Shown here: positions 18,873 to 28,809 of the stretch, piece after piece | Numbering within the stretch: the first letter of the stretch is position 1 | Layout: the number at the start of each line of letters is the position of its first letter | Source: Sporolactobacillus vineae DSM 21990 = SL153 | GTDB taxonomy: Bacteria > Bacillota > Bacilli > Bacillales > Sporolactobacillaceae | Assembly (NCBI RefSeq): GCF_000377985.1 | Contig: NZ_KB899043.1 | Span: forward strand, 248,001 to 312,000 | DNA: 64,000 nt | Direction: 5' to 3' | Translations under genes and position numbers: made by a program | The notes under the pieces: generated by a model | The model's database searches: none | Told to the model about the DNA's origin: nothing | What the model saw: the letters and a program-made list of their open reading frames with translations, nothing else

Positions 18873-19295
18873 TCATGAATCCGCTGATCTTCTGTTTTTC
18901 CAGCGATGGATCAGATCAATCGCTGCCTTGCCCCACTGCAATGCCTGTGCCGTCTTCCCGGCATGTTCCTCACCACTGCGCGCCACACTGGACGTGATCT
19001 TCCGAATGGAATCGTTTACTGTTCCGAGTGATTCCCCGAATCCCTGTACAGCATCGAACACACTGTTCAGAGATTTGGACTTCTGCTGGACATCTTCAGC
19101 CAGTTGGTTTGTCCGGTGCAGCAGTTCCGTTGTTTCTGCGTTGAGCCCTTTCATCTGTTCCTGAACATTTTCCAGTGTCGATGCCACGTCATCCATGGTT
19201 TTCTGAGCCGCGCTCAATGTCTGGGCCAGGAAATACACCAGGATGGAAAAAGCAACCGCAATAACGGCCACGGCCAGATACAGGATAATAATCAC
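18873..19295 (-). CDS. ytxG: DUF948 protein YtxG
   Basis: 140 residues: an N-terminal membrane helix (IILYLAVAVIAVAFSILVYF) followed by a long amphipathic coiled-coil region (about residues 28-105) of the DUF948 type, resembling the helical part of chemoreceptors but without their signalling hairpin. Associated with general stress in Bacillus; exact function unknown. Start ATG 19295 has AAGGGGG upstream. Followed by ytxH and preceded by murC. Confidence 0.8.
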   Translation of the reverse strand: MIIILYLAVAVIAVAFSILVYFLAQTLSAAQKTMDDVASTLENVQEQMKGLNAETTELLHRTNQLAEDVQQKSKSLNSVFDAVQGFGESLGTVNDSIRKITSSVARSGEEHAGKTAQALQWGKAAIDLIHRWKNRRSADS

Positions 19296-19464
19296 GGTAA
19301 GTCCCCCTTAATTAGCAAGTCCGTTTTAGTTTGATATATAAATGTTTTTCTATTCGCTTTTTTTCAGATCGAACGGTTCCGGAAACGAGTCATCTGAAAA
19401 AAGTTCTCATTATATATTATCATGGAATAACCGCAAAAAAAAGGAGAAGGGGGGACACCTTCTC

Positions 19465-20778
19465 TCACGGATTGAGCAATTTCTTATATTCACTCTGGTA
19501 TTTCTGAATATCCCCGGCACCCATAAACAGGAGCACACTATGATGGAACGTGGTCAGCTCTTCAATATTGCTGTTGTGCAGGATGTGTGAACCCGGGATC
19601 CGGTCCTGCAGATCATGAATCGACGTTCTGCCGGTCTTTTCCCTGGCAGAACCGAAGATATCGCAGAGATAGACATCGTCCGCCGTTTTCAGCGTCTCAG
19701 CAAATTCGTCCATAAACGTCATTGTCCGGGAGTACGTATGCGGCTGGAAAATGGCCACCAGTTTCCGGTCCGGATATTTTTCCCTCGCCGCCTGCATGGT
19801 CACCCGGATTTCTGTCGGATGATGCGCATAATCATCAATCATCACCTGATCGAATTTATGAAGGCGTGTTTCGCTGAATCTGCGCTTGACGCCTTCAAAC
19901 TCAGCCAGACGTTCCTGAATCAGCGTCAGCGGCACATTCATGTAATTGCAGAAAGCAATGACGGCCAGGGCATTCAGTACATTGTGCTTCCCATACCCGC
20001 GGATTTTAAAATGACCATACAGGTCGTTGCGAATATAGGCATCGAATGTGGTACCCGAATCGTCGGCCTGGAAAACCACATTCCGCGCCTGAAAATCATT
20101 ATCCTCATTGAATCCATAATAAATAATCGGCACATTGGATTTGATCGTCTGCAACTGTTCATTATCGCCACAGGCAAAAATCGCCTTATTCACTTTCAGC
20201 GCCAGTTCCTGGAAAGCACTGACAACATCTTTCAGATCTTTATAATAGTCCGAATGGTCAAATTCAATATTCGTGATGATGCAATAATCTGGTGTGCTGT
20301 GAAGAAAATGCCGTTTGTACTCGCAGGACTCCCAGATAAAATACTTTGCATTCTCGCTTCCCGACCCGGTTCCGTCACCGATCAGATACGATGTCGGCGC
20401 AAATTTCTCGAACACGAATGAAAGCATTCCGGTCGTCGACGTCTTGCCGTGTGTGCCTGTCACCGCCACACTGGTATACTTTTTTGCCAGGTCGCCGAGA
20501 AAATCATAATACCGGCGGACCGGTACATTCAGTTCCCGGGCACGGACAATTTCTTCATTGGTGTCGGGAAAAGCATTTCCGGCAATCACGGTTTCATCCG
20601 GTTGGATATTCGATTTTGAGAAAGGCAGAATTTTGATCTGTTTCTCTTCCAGGGCTTTCTGCGTAAAGAATCGTTTTTCTACGTCAGATCCCTGAACTTC
20701 ATTGTGCAGGCCCTGAAGAACCTGTGCCAGTGCACTCATTCCTGTACCCTTTATCCCAACAAAATGGTACTTCGTCAT
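19465..20778 (-). CDS. murC: UDP-N-acetylmuramate--L-alanine ligase
   Basis: Cytoplasmic Mur ligase adding the first amino acid to the peptidoglycan precursor. The N-terminal nucleotide fold begins [15 protein letters not shown]; the ATP loop is [14 protein letters not shown] and the central region has FDHSDYYKD and [11 protein letters not shown]. Size 437 residues, normal. The ATG at 20778 is chosen over the frame opening at 20811 because GGAGGT lies 6 nt before it and the conserved N-terminus begins there. Confidence 0.96.
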   Translation of the reverse strand: MTKYHFVGIKGTGMSALAQVLQGLHNEVQGSDVEKRFFTQKALEEKQIKILPFSKSNIQPDETVIAGNAFPDTNEEIVRARELNVPVRRYYDFLGDLAKKYTSVAVTGTHGKTSTTGMLSFVFEKFAPTSYLIGDGTGSGSENAKYFIWESCEYKRHFLHSTPDYCIITNIEFDHSDYYKDLKDVVSAFQELALKVNKAIFACGDNEQLQTIKSNVPIIYYGFNEDNDFQARNVVFQADDSGTTFDAYIRNDLYGHFKIRGYGKHNVLNALAVIAFCNYMNVPLTLIQERLAEFEGVKRRFSETRLHKFDQVMIDDYAHHPTEIRVTMQAAREKYPDRKLVAIFQPHTYSRTMTFMDEFAETLKTADDVYLCDIFGSAREKTGRTSIHDLQDRIPGSHILHNSNIEELTTFHHSVLLFMGAGDIQKYQSEYKKLLNP

Positions 20779-20889
20779 AAAATGACCTCCATAACATGCT
20801 TCATCATTCATTCATGCAGAGACATTGCAGTATACTCGTTGTTGCCAAGATGAGTGCCCGCCGCTGCCTTAACCCGGATGGCTGCGGCA

Positions 20890-20939
20890 CCCGGACCTTT
20901 TTTTCAGAATAACGGTCCGGGCTGTTTTCATCCCGGACC
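20890..20939. repeat. Three alternating CCCGGACC/GGTCCGGG segments between sftA and murC
   Basis: CCCGGACC at 20890-20897, its complement GGTCCGGG at 20914-20921, and CCCGGACC again at 20932-20939. The middle copy can pair with either outer copy, so two hairpins exclude each other. Seven T follow the first copy on the plus strand, inside one loop. No gene is present. Confidence 0.6.
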
Positions 20940-21062
20940 ATCGACCCGACACTTATTTTAACCTTTCTCATTCAGGTTGTAAAAGCATAATTCGACGGGG
21001 TTCAAAATTCCCTGAACAGGCGTGATTTTCCTGAAAAAGCACCAGGTGCGCAGTTTTGCCGG

Positions 21063-23450
21063 TTACCGGTCTGTGTGATGTTCTCCGGTAATCAGGACAC
21101 GTCGCGGCTTACTGCCGTTCGCACCGGAAACCACATTGCGGGATTCCAGATCCTCCACCAGACGTGCAGCCCGATTGTACCCGATCCGAAAGTGGCGCTG
21201 AAGGCTGGACACCGATGCCTGGCCTTGTTCGATGACAAACGCCGCAGCATCATCCAGCAAGTCATCTTCAGAGTTCCCGGCGTCCTCGATCCGTTCATGC
21301 AGGTCTTCCGCTGAAAAAAGGTAATCAGCTTTTTGAGACGCAGCGCTGCTGGCAGCGACCCGGTTAATCTCTTCATCCGAAACAAAGCATCCTTGCAGGC
21401 GCTGCTGGCCGCGCATCCCATTTCCGGAAAAAAGCATATCTCCTCTTCCCAGCAGCCGTTCCGCTCCGCCGCTGTCGAGAATCGTCCGGGAGTCTGCCTG
21501 AGAAGATACACTGAAGGCAATTCGTGTCGGAATATTCGACTTGATCAGCCCGGTAATCACGTCCACCGACGGCCGCTGTGTTGCCAGGAGCAGATGAATT
21601 CCTGCAGCACGCGCTTTCTGGGCGATGCGGCAGACCGACTCTTCAACTTCCTGAGGCGACGTCATCATCAGATCGGCAAGTTCGTCGATGATAATCACGA
21701 GATAAGGAAGTGTTTCTCTTCCCACGGCTTTCAACTTCTTATTATAACCTTCAATGTCACGGACGCGTTCTGCCGCAAATTTACGGTAACGCGTCTCCAT
21801 TTCGTCGACCGCCCATTTCAGAGCGAGTGCTGCCTCTTTCGGTTCCGTGATGACCGGTGCGGCAAGATGGGGGATCTGCTGGTACGGCGCCAGTTCGACA
21901 ACCTTCGGATCAATCAGAAGCAGCCGCACATCCGCCGGTGAGTTTCGATAGATCAGGCTGATAATCAGCGAATGGATGCAGACACTCTTTCCGGATCCGG
22001 TTGCACCCGCAATCAGGCCATGGGGCATCGTTGCCAGATCAGTGACAATCTGATTCCCGGCAACATCCTGGCCGAGGGCCACGGTCAGCGGCTTCCGGCT
22101 CTCCCGAAAGGCTTTTGAACTCAGAATCTGTTTCAGAACAACCGGTTTGCGAATTTCGTTCGGTATCTCAATGCCGACAATACTCTTCCCCGGGACCGGT
22201 GCAATTCTGATTTGCCGGACGGCCAGACTCAGCTTGATATCTTCAGAAAGCCGCACCACTTTATTGATTTTTACACCCGGATGAAGCTGTATTTCAAAAC
22301 GCGTCACACTCGGTCCCTGAACATAACCGGTCACTTTTGCAGCCACATGGAAGTTTGTCAGCGTCTCCGCAAGCCGCTGCTGCTTTTGGCTGATCCACGT
22401 TCCACTGTCCCCGCCCGTTTCCGGCGGATCGTCCAGCAGACTGAGCGGCAGACGCAGCGAGCCATACCGGTTGCCGCTGTTTGGCGCCGCATTGTTCGCG
22501 AATGACTGCTGCAGCGGACGGGCAGGACGCGAAGCAGCTTCCCGGTCCTGCCGGAACATCAGTACATTAAAAGGCACTCTCGATGCGGTTCCGGAATGAT
22601 GGATCGAACGGTTCAGCCGGGTTCCCGCCGGAACAGGCTGATCGGTTTCTACTTGCCTGGTACCGGCACCTGTCTCGCCGGCCTTATGTACGCTTGCTTC
22701 ATCACGATCAGCATGGTGTTCCGCATGCAGCGAGTCAGATTCCTGTTGCACCGGATCGTCTGCTGTACCCGGACGGCGCAATGAATCATTTGCGGCCCGG
22801 CTGTCCGTCGCCGTCGATGCTGCTGCACGTGCAGCAGCATCGTCCTGCGCCGCATCCCGCTCATTTTCCGGAAGCCGTGTTAGAGAGGGCTTTTCAGTCA
22901 CTTCAGAATCCACAACCGGCCCGTTCCCGTGTGGCGTCAGTAATGGCGGAGCGGCTCGCTTCTCTGCCGCTTTTGCTTCCTGAATCTGCTTTTTCTCCTG
23001 AATCTCTTTATCCGGATTAAGATAAAAATCACGATGCTCATCGGTGCGGTAAAAATTTTCAGGCGGTTTCCTGTAGCCGAAGATCGGGGATGGTACCTTG
23101 CTCGGCCGGAACCGCTGCCGGATCGTCGGTTTATCTTTTACTGTCGGCGTTTCCGGCATTTTCGGGATTTTCGGGATTTTCGGCGCATCCGGACGTACAG
23201 CAGGCGAAGCCTCCGGGATACCGTCATCCTGAGTTTTCCGGTTCTGAACCGGGCTGCCGGAGACTTTTCTCATCCCGTCCGGGTATTGGGACAGCATCCT
23301 GACCTTTACTGTGTGACGAGCATCATGGAAGCGCCCGGTACCGAAGGAATGGCCGTTCTCGGGCTCCTCCGGCCGCAGCCGCTGCTCTGGATCCGCATTT
23401 TCTTTTAAATCATCATCAAAAAGTCGATGCCACCAGTCTTTCCAATTCAC
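21063..23450 (-). CDS. sftA: DNA translocase SftA (FtsK/SpoIIIE family)
   Basis: Soluble septum-associated DNA pump that helps clear chromosomes from the closing septum. The 795-residue protein has no membrane helices at its N-terminus, which separates it from SpoIIIE. Residues about 1-330 are a polar, low-complexity linker with a PKIPKIPKMPETP repeat. The motor domain has Walker A GATGSGKSVCIH, Walker B VRLLLIDPK, the DELADLMM motif and the LLATQRPSVDVITGLIK loop; the C-terminal gamma winged helix (QRHFRIGYNRAARLVEDLE) binds KOPS/SRS-like DNA. Position next to murC is as in B. subtilis (ytpT). Confidence 0.94.
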   Translation of the reverse strand: MNWKDWWHRLFDDDLKENADPEQRLRPEEPENGHSFGTGRFHDARHTVKVRMLSQYPDGMRKVSGSPVQNRKTQDDGIPEASPAVRPDAPKIPKIPKMPETPTVKDKPTIRQRFRPSKVPSPIFGYRKPPENFYRTDEHRDFYLNPDKEIQEKKQIQEAKAAEKRAAPPLLTPHGNGPVVDSEVTEKPSLTRLPENERDAAQDDAAARAAASTATDSRAANDSLRRPGTADDPVQQESDSLHAEHHADRDEASVHKAGETGAGTRQVETDQPVPAGTRLNRSIHHSGTASRVPFNVLMFRQDREAASRPARPLQQSFANNAAPNSGNRYGSLRLPLSLLDDPPETGGDSGTWISQKQQRLAETLTNFHVAAKVTGYVQGPSVTRFEIQLHPGVKINKVVRLSEDIKLSLAVRQIRIAPVPGKSIVGIEIPNEIRKPVVLKQILSSKAFRESRKPLTVALGQDVAGNQIVTDLATMPHGLIAGATGSGKSVCIHSLIISLIYRNSPADVRLLLIDPKVVELAPYQQIPHLAAPVITEPKEAALALKWAVDEMETRYRKFAAERVRDIEGYNKKLKAVGRETLPYLVIIIDELADLMMTSPQEVEESVCRIAQKARAAGIHLLLATQRPSVDVITGLIKSNIPTRIAFSVSSQADSRTILDSGGAERLLGRGDMLFSGNGMRGQQRLQGCFVSDEEINRVAASSAASQKADYLFSAEDLHERIEDAGNSEDDLLDDAAAFVIEQGQASVSSLQRHFRIGYNRAARLVEDLESRNVVSGANGSKPRRVLITGEHHTDR

Positions 23451-23486
23451 AGAGTCCGCCTCCTTTTGCCGTCATTCAGTGGTTCA

Positions 23487-24116
23487 TCAGGCCATTTTCA
23501 TTTCCTTATTGAAGTAGGCGTAAAAATCGAGTCCGGGCGTCACACGGTTATCAAGAATCAGAATGCCGCGTTTCTGCGGTGCACCGGGAAGGCCAAGTTC
23601 CCGTGCCGAACAGATCATCCCGTCGGACGCCACACCGCGCAGCACTGAAGGCCGGATGATCTGGCCATTGGGCATCAGGGCGCCTGTCCTTGCCACAACA
23701 ACCTTCTGTCCCTGACCGATATTCGGCGCACCGCAAACAATCTGCAGGTTTTCCTCACCGACATCAACCCGGCAAATATGCAGGTGATCGGAATCCGGAT
23801 GCTTCTTCAGCGATACAACATAACCGGTGACGATATGGGCATGACGGTCTGCTGCCAGTAAATCCTGAAAACCGGCACCGGTAATCTTCTCATTCAGCTG
23901 GTTCAGGAGGATGCTGTCGGGAATGATGCGGCCGCCGGCCTGACCGGTGCCGAGTATTCCCGAGGCGGTGAAAAAATTGTATCCCAGCGTTTCACCGGAT
24001 TCCGGATCAAAAATCCGGGCAACATCCAACCGGCGTTCAAACGCTTCGCCGGTACCTTCTTTCAGGTAACAGATCAATGTGTCACCAATACTTTGCTTGT
24101 TATAATAAAGAATCAT
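23487..24116 (-). CDS. ytpR: tRNA-binding domain protein YtpR
   Basis: 209-residue protein with a C-terminal EMAPII/PheT-N-type OB fold: VTGYVVSLKKHPDSDHLHICRVDVG, IVCGAPNI, and SDGMICSARELG are standard for that fold. It resembles the N-terminal domain of the phenylalanyl-tRNA synthetase beta chain as a free protein. Function unknown; RNA binding is inferred from the domain. Located between ytpQ and sftA, the B. subtilis order. Confidence 0.9.
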   Translation of the reverse strand: MILYYNKQSIGDTLICYLKEGTGEAFERRLDVARIFDPESGETLGYNFFTASGILGTGQAGGRIIPDSILLNQLNEKITGAGFQDLLAADRHAHIVTGYVVSLKKHPDSDHLHICRVDVGEENLQIVCGAPNIGQGQKVVVARTGALMPNGQIIRPSVLRGVASDGMICSARELGLPGAPQKRGILILDNRVTPGLDFYAYFNKEMKMA

Positions 24117-24193
24117 CTCTTGCTTTCTCCTTCCAATGGCATGAATCTTTTCGCATCACAAACGTGTCGCTCCTGGCACCGGAAGCCCGCCGG

Positions 24194-25012
24194 TCAGCGA
24201 TTATCCTTACGCTGTCCTGGCTGAGGCCGTCTGTTGGCCATGATAAATATGGGTTCAAGCTGTCCCTGATCATAGATAAACGGAAGCAGGCTGACCGGAA
24301 CACGGCCCTCCGCATAGAATTTCATGACCATCTGTGCCAGAATATCGTAGCCTTCCGGATTAACCAGATCGGCAAAGATCAGTACATCCTGATGAGGAAC
24401 AGCGACGGCCAGATCCCCATGTGCTTTGGCTTTCATCATATTCAGCAACTGCCGGTTGAGAATTCTGCTGGCATCGTACCCGTCATTCTCATTTATAAAG
24501 TAAAATACGTTGTGCCGGACCATGTCCTTCTTCGGGCTGGCCGGCAGTGCCGTCAGATTCGCAGCTGCATCTCTTGTCACCTGACTGCTGTCCATGCCTT
24601 CTTCTTCCGCCCAGGATTCATCGATCATCCGATAGGCTTCACCCAGATCGAGCACATAAAAGATGCGGGTTTCCGCAGTGTGCGGCCGGGAGATCAGACG
24701 TTTTCCGGATTTTGTCTTCTGCGGAAATGAAGCGGACCGGACAACCGGAAAGATCCGGTTCTCATGGCCGCGAAGATGAAGCGTTGTATGCAGTGCGGCG
24801 AGTCCCTTGCGGATTGTCCGGATACACTCATCCACCGCATTCTCACCGGTCTGTTCAAATTGCCTCAAAAGGTCCGGCAGAGACACGCTGAATCCCTTTC
24901 CGGTTTGTTTATCCTCAATACGCAATTTCCCGGAGCGGCTGTCAAAATGGATAGTCCGGCCGTCAGTGTTCAGTTCATCCGTTATTTTTTGTCTCAGTTT
25001 GTGAAGATCCAC
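24194..25012 (-). CDS. ytpQ: DUF1444 family protein YtpQ
   Basis: 272-residue cytoplasmic protein without membrane segments or known catalytic motifs, recognised as YtpQ from its region (ytpR, sftA) and general sequence: FPVVRSASFP, then a hydrophobic stretch with RILNRQLLNMMKAKAHGDLAVAVP divided over the middle, and a C-terminal LAQMVMKFYAEGRVPVSLLPF. Function is not known. It probably heads the ytpQ-ytpR unit. The neighbouring thioredoxin-like ytpP of Bacillus is absent. Confidence 0.8.
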   Translation of the reverse strand: MDLHKLRQKITDELNTDGRTIHFDSRSGKLRIEDKQTGKGFSVSLPDLLRQFEQTGENAVDECIRTIRKGLAALHTTLHLRGHENRIFPVVRSASFPQKTKSGKRLISRPHTAETRIFYVLDLGEAYRMIDESWAEEEGMDSSQVTRDAAANLTALPASPKKDMVRHNVFYFINENDGYDASRILNRQLLNMMKAKAHGDLAVAVPHQDVLIFADLVNPEGYDILAQMVMKFYAEGRVPVSLLPFIYDQGQLEPIFIMANRRPQPGQRKDNR

Positions 25013-25144
25013 AGACGATCAACCTTCTTTATTCTCCATTAAGATCTGCAGTGTGGTGTTTTTAAACAGTTAAACTCATTTTATCATAGATCACCGCTAC
25101 AGTGCTGACCGCAAGCTGCCCCGTGCTTCATGCAGGTGCAGTTG

Positions 25145-25672
25145 TCAGTTCCGGCTGTGGGCATAAAGACCGCCGATCAGCCGGAGAATATCCAGAAACA
25201 TATCGCTCCGGGTCACGCGCCCGTCGGTCAGAATACCGATTGTCCCGCCATGCTGATGAACATTTTTCTGATGGACATAGTCGTCGACGACATCGCCGAG
25301 TTCCCGGCCGTCAAGAATGCCCCTGGAAAGCGCATCGGGAAGAACGATTCTTGCTCCTCCCGCCGTAATGATGCGGCCGGAACGATCGGCGGCCGCACCC
25401 CAGTTCACCAGAAACATTTGTTCATCCAGCATGCTGACGCCGCCCTCCAGTCCGATGCCGAAAGTCACTTCCGGATCAGCCGCCAGTACGGCGCGTGCCC
25501 GGTTCATTGCCCCGAGACGGGTCTCGTGATCGCTCATCGGCATCGCGGAGACGCCGGTAGCCACGTCGTACCCGGTCACTTTTGCAGTCAGGCCAAACTC
25601 TGCAGCATAGCGTTCGACCGCATCAAGTTTCGCCGGATTCAGCGTACCGACGCCGATTTTCATAGTTGTCAT
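25145..25672 (-). CDS. DUF84 family NTPase (inosine/xanthosine triphosphatase-like)
   Basis: 175-residue protein of the DUF84/YjjX family. It starts MKIGVGTLNPAKLDAVE, like house-cleaning ITPases, and has the family run SDHETRLGAMNRA, the FGIGLEGGV nucleotide region and GELGDVVDD-like (GRELGDVVDDYV). E. coli YjjX hydrolyses ITP and XTP; the substrate here is inferred. Start at 25672 follows GGAAGTG; an internal ATG at 25663 is also possible. Confidence 0.85.
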   Translation of the reverse strand: MTTMKIGVGTLNPAKLDAVERYAAEFGLTAKVTGYDVATGVSAMPMSDHETRLGAMNRARAVLAADPEVTFGIGLEGGVSMLDEQMFLVNWGAAADRSGRIITAGGARIVLPDALSRGILDGRELGDVVDDYVHQKNVHQHGGTIGILTDGRVTRSDMFLDILRLIGGLYAHSRN

Positions 25673-25798
25673 GCGTACACTTCCATTCTGTTCAGCCGGA
25701 AGACCCGGCGGTTTTTCGATGAATCACTTGGTTTCAGGCGATGTTCCGAATATACTTAATGGAGCAGGACAACGCCAACATGTATCGGAGGGGCAATT

Positions 25799-26119
25799 AT
25801 GAAACGAAACATCGGTTCAATCATCCTTGCGGCAGCTGCTGCCGGTTTTACCGCCGGCTTCATACTTGAAAAACAGAACAAAAAGAGACCGCTCACACCT
25901 GAGAAAGTCCTCGAGCTTGTGAAAAAGTCGTTGCAGAACAAGCTGCCGGTGAACGGTGTCTGGATTTTTTTATCCCCGCATGAAGTCATCCGAAACGACC
26001 TGAAGACATATGCCTATCAGGGCGGCCTTACCGTCAAGAAGGGTGAGGGCGTAAAACATTATGATTTCGTTGCCGATGCGGAAACAGGCAGCCTGATCGA
26101 CCTGAAGGCACAGCGATAA
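25799..26119 (+). CDS. Small membrane-anchored PepSY-like protein
   Basis: 106 residues with a lipoprotein-free N-terminal hydrophobic helix (SIILAAAAAGFTAGFIL), then a region like a PepSY fold: TPEKVLELVKKSLQNKLPVNG, and YQGGLTVKKGEGVKHYDFVADAETG with the usual turn DAETGSLID. Such proteins may bind or inhibit proteases or cell-wall enzymes outside the membrane; B. subtilis YtzB in the same neighbourhood looks similar. GGAGGGG lies 7 nt before the ATG. It converges on trmB. Confidence 0.75.
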   Translation: MKRNIGSIILAAAAAGFTAGFILEKQNKKRPLTPEKVLELVKKSLQNKLPVNGVWIFLSPHEVIRNDLKTYAYQGGLTVKKGEGVKHYDFVADAETGSLIDLKAQR

Positions 26120-26128
26120 GGCTGTGGT

Positions 26129-26773
26129 TCAGTCGCTGCAGACTGCCTCACAACGATAGATTCTCTGCCCTTTGTCCGTAAATTTTTCCTCATATTCCGT
26201 CATCACGTTATCCTTGGCATCGCGCGCATGCTGAAGGTCAAGACTGATATTCCGTAACAGGAAGCCATACTGTGAAAAGCTTTCAAGGGAATACTCAAAA
26301 AGCCCCTGATTGTCGGTTTTGAAGTGGATCACGCCGTGACTTTTCAGGACATATTCATACTGTGCGAGAAAAGCCGAATACGTCAGGCGCCGCTTTTCAT
26401 GCCGCTTCTTCGGCCAGGGATCACAGAAATTGAGATACAGATCGTCGACCTCGTCCTCCGCAAAAAAGTCTGTGAGCCCGCGGGCATCTTCATTGATCAG
26501 CCGTACATTGGTGGCACCGGCCTCAAGACACTTCTCAAGTGCCGAAACAATGATACTCTCATTCAGTTCAATGCCGATAAAGTTTGCATCGGGACGTTTC
26601 TTCGCCATCCCGATAATAAACTTGCCTTTTCCTGTGCCGATTTCCACACACAGCGGGGCTTCGCGATGAAAGACTTCGCCCCATTCGCCGTTATAATACC
26701 TGGGCGACGGGATGACAATGTCGGAATGTTTCTCCAGTTTACCCCTTGCCCATGGTTTATGACGTACTCTCAT
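26129..26773 (-). CDS. trmB: tRNA (guanine-N7-)-methyltransferase
   Basis: SAM-dependent enzyme that makes m7G46 in tRNA. The 214-residue protein begins MRVRHKPWARGKLEKHSDIV, has the SAM-binding VEIGTGKGKFIIGMA, the NFIGIELNESI acidic strand end, and the TrmB signature LNFCDPWPKKRHEKRRL. The C-terminal TEYEEKF motif is typical. B. subtilis ytmQ is at the same place beside ytmP. Confidence 0.96.
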   Translation of the reverse strand: MRVRHKPWARGKLEKHSDIVIPSPRYYNGEWGEVFHREAPLCVEIGTGKGKFIIGMAKKRPDANFIGIELNESIIVSALEKCLEAGATNVRLINEDARGLTDFFAEDEVDDLYLNFCDPWPKKRHEKRRLTYSAFLAQYEYVLKSHGVIHFKTDNQGLFEYSLESFSQYGFLLRNISLDLQHARDAKDNVMTEYEEKFTDKGQRIYRCEAVCSD

Positions 26774-26901
26774 AATCAGGTTCCCCTTTTTTCATGCGTG
26801 AAATTTCCGCTCTTCGACCCCCCCAGTGCCGGCTGCGGCTGTCCGAGCAGAATTCCGTTAGTTCCTCATTTATTTAATGACTTCAGACCGTATGCTGATC
26901 G

Positions 26902-27696
26902 TCAGCCGATGTGCACAGCATAATCATTCAGCCAGAGAAGGTCTTTTTCAAAAAGAATCAGCTTCTTTGTATCTGCGTGCTCCTGATGCCAGAACATAAA
27001 CCGGAGTGTCATTGCAATCATGTGCCAGACCAGCCGGAGCTGAAGTGAGGAATTCAGTTCCCAGCCGTACAGTTTCAGCCACTCGCCCCATTGATCCTCT
27101 TCCACGTACCAGTAAAGCAGCATCGCCAGATCCATCGCCGGATCGGCGATGACCGCCTGATCCCAGTCAACAAGGTAGAGGCTGTTGTCGCTTGTATTCA
27201 GCAGCCAGTTATTGCGGTTGACGTCGCTATGACAGACAAATTTCTCCTGGTGGTCCGCTTGATCCGCCGATTCCAGAAGAAAACGTATCGACTTTTGCAG
27301 CCCGGGGATTTCTCCCCGTCCGCCTGCCCTTGCCGCCAGCTCGCCGGCAATTTGCCGGGTTGACACAGGACGCTTGCCCAGGCGTTTTAACATGTTCAGG
27401 AGCGGCACCGACGTATGGATTTTCTTCAGCAAGGCAGCCACTTCGGCCGATTTCATTTCCTCTGTCTTCAGCACTCTGCCGTTCATCCACTGCTGGGCGG
27501 TCAGTACATCGCCATTGTACATGCGCCGGGTCCACAATAATTTTGGAACAATGCCCTCTGCGGATAAAACAGCGAGGAACGGCGATGAATTCCGTTTGAT
27601 AAATAATTTGTTTTCGCCTGAAGTGGCCATATAGGCTTCACCGGTCAGACCTCCGGCGGATGAAAGCTCCCAATCCTCACTGTCGAAAAACTTCAT
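26902..27696 (-). CDS. ytmP: YtmP, aminoglycoside phosphotransferase/choline kinase-like
   Basis: 264-residue kinase-fold protein. The catalytic loop VCHSDVNRNNWLL and the metal-binding VDWDQAVIADPAMDLA follow the APH/choline kinase plan (HxDxxxxN and D). The substrate is unknown. I start at the ATG at 27696, preceded by AAAGGTGG, and not at 27759. Next to trmB as in B. subtilis. Its own candidate promoter lies about 130 bp upstream. Confidence 0.85.
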   Translation of the reverse strand: MKFFDSEDWELSSAGGLTGEAYMATSGENKLFIKRNSSPFLAVLSAEGIVPKLLWTRRMYNGDVLTAQQWMNGRVLKTEEMKSAEVAALLKKIHTSVPLLNMLKRLGKRPVSTRQIAGELAARAGGRGEIPGLQKSIRFLLESADQADHQEKFVCHSDVNRNNWLLNTSDNSLYLVDWDQAVIADPAMDLAMLLYWYVEEDQWGEWLKLYGWELNSSLQLRLVWHMIAMTLRFMFWHQEHADTKKLILFEKDLLWLNDYAVHIG

Positions 27697-27823
27697 CGGA
27701 CAGGCCACCTTTACTGCAAATATCAGAGTGCTGCACCACAGGAACCGGCAACATTTCACTTCTCCGGCTTCCCTGAGCTGTCCATATCGCGGATACCGTC
27801 AATTTCATATATGAATAATCGTT

Positions 27824-27851
27824 AGAATAAAGATAAATCTGCATGAATCAA
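27824..27851 (-). promoter_or_regulatory. Candidate promoter upstream of ytmP
   Basis: Minus strand TTGATT (27851-27846), 16-nt spacer, TATTCT (27829-27824), in an AT-rich gap; leader about 120 nt. Confidence 0.35.
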
Positions 27852-27938
27852 AATATATCACTTTCCGTCGAATCGGACAAATATTTATTTTTGATCAGTT
27901 TCCGGGATGAGGATCCTGAGTGTCATGGTATTCCCTTT

Positions 27939-28673
27939 TTACAGCGGGAAGCGGGATTCATCAACCGTCTCAAAATGAGCCAGCAGCGCTTCTGCCGCCA
28001 GAACCTGCCCCTTCTTCAGGATCAGGGAATGTCTGGCTATTTCATCCAGCCAGTTTCGCAGACTGCGCCGGTCCACCAGGGAAACCCCGCGGTCATCCGG
28101 GACGAATTCGATAAAGCTTTCCGTACTCAGAACAGCAGATGCCGTTCTCATCTCAAGCCCTTCCTGTTTCAGAAAAGCATCTATGACTTTCTGAGTACGT
28201 TTCAGGGAGATCAGCGGACTGATCAGTGTACGTTCACCGCCGCTGATAATTTCCCGCCATCTGCGGCCGGAGATTTCCTGGAAAACACTTCCTGTTTCCC
28301 CCGGCAGTGACAGGATACACCAGACGACATCGTTTGTAATCAGCAGTGAATCCAGCTGGACGGCTCCGGATCGTGTCAGAAGGACGGGCTTATAGGCAAT
28401 GAAGGAAAGATCATTGATCTGATGCAGCAATTTTTGAACCCACAGAGCCCGCTGCATGTCATCGGGACAGGCCGACCGCCGATCCGCGGTCCGTGTGGCC
28501 CAGTCCAGCTGCATCCGGAACAGCCAGTGTTCAAAATTACGCCCTGTTCCTTCCTGCCGGTCGTCCCATTCGGCGGCCCGTCTGCTTTTCAGTCTGAGAA
28601 ATCGGCCTGCATAGCGCAGCACATCATTCTGATAGCGTGAAACACATTGACCGACCTTGATCAGCTGAGCCAT
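27939..28673 (-). CDS. Uncharacterised protein, YtlQ-like
   Basis: 244 residues, no membrane segment. I do not recognise a catalytic motif with certainty; the region FIAYKPVLLTRSGAVQLDSLLITNDVVWCI resembles the core of a nuclease-related (NERD-like) fold, with an Asp in QLDSLLI. B. subtilis has ytlQ of unknown function between ytmP and ytlP, the same slot. The N-terminal third is basic (RFLRLKSRRAAEWDDRQ), which would suit nucleic acid contact, but this is speculation. Confidence 0.7.
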   Translation of the reverse strand: MAQLIKVGQCVSRYQNDVLRYAGRFLRLKSRRAAEWDDRQEGTGRNFEHWLFRMQLDWATRTADRRSACPDDMQRALWVQKLLHQINDLSFIAYKPVLLTRSGAVQLDSLLITNDVVWCILSLPGETGSVFQEISGRRWREIISGGERTLISPLISLKRTQKVIDAFLKQEGLEMRTASAVLSTESFIEFVPDDRGVSLVDRRSLRNWLDEIARHSLILKKGQVLAAEALLAHFETVDESRFPL

Positions 28674-28809
28674 AGTCCCACCTTTTCTTTTAAGCTCTTA
28701 CGGCGAGTTTATCTTCTCCATGGATTGGAACGAAAAATAACCGCGAGATGTATTAAGTCTTAGTAAATCAGTTTTATTGTATCTCAAAACGAGGTGATGG
28801 GTAACACTG

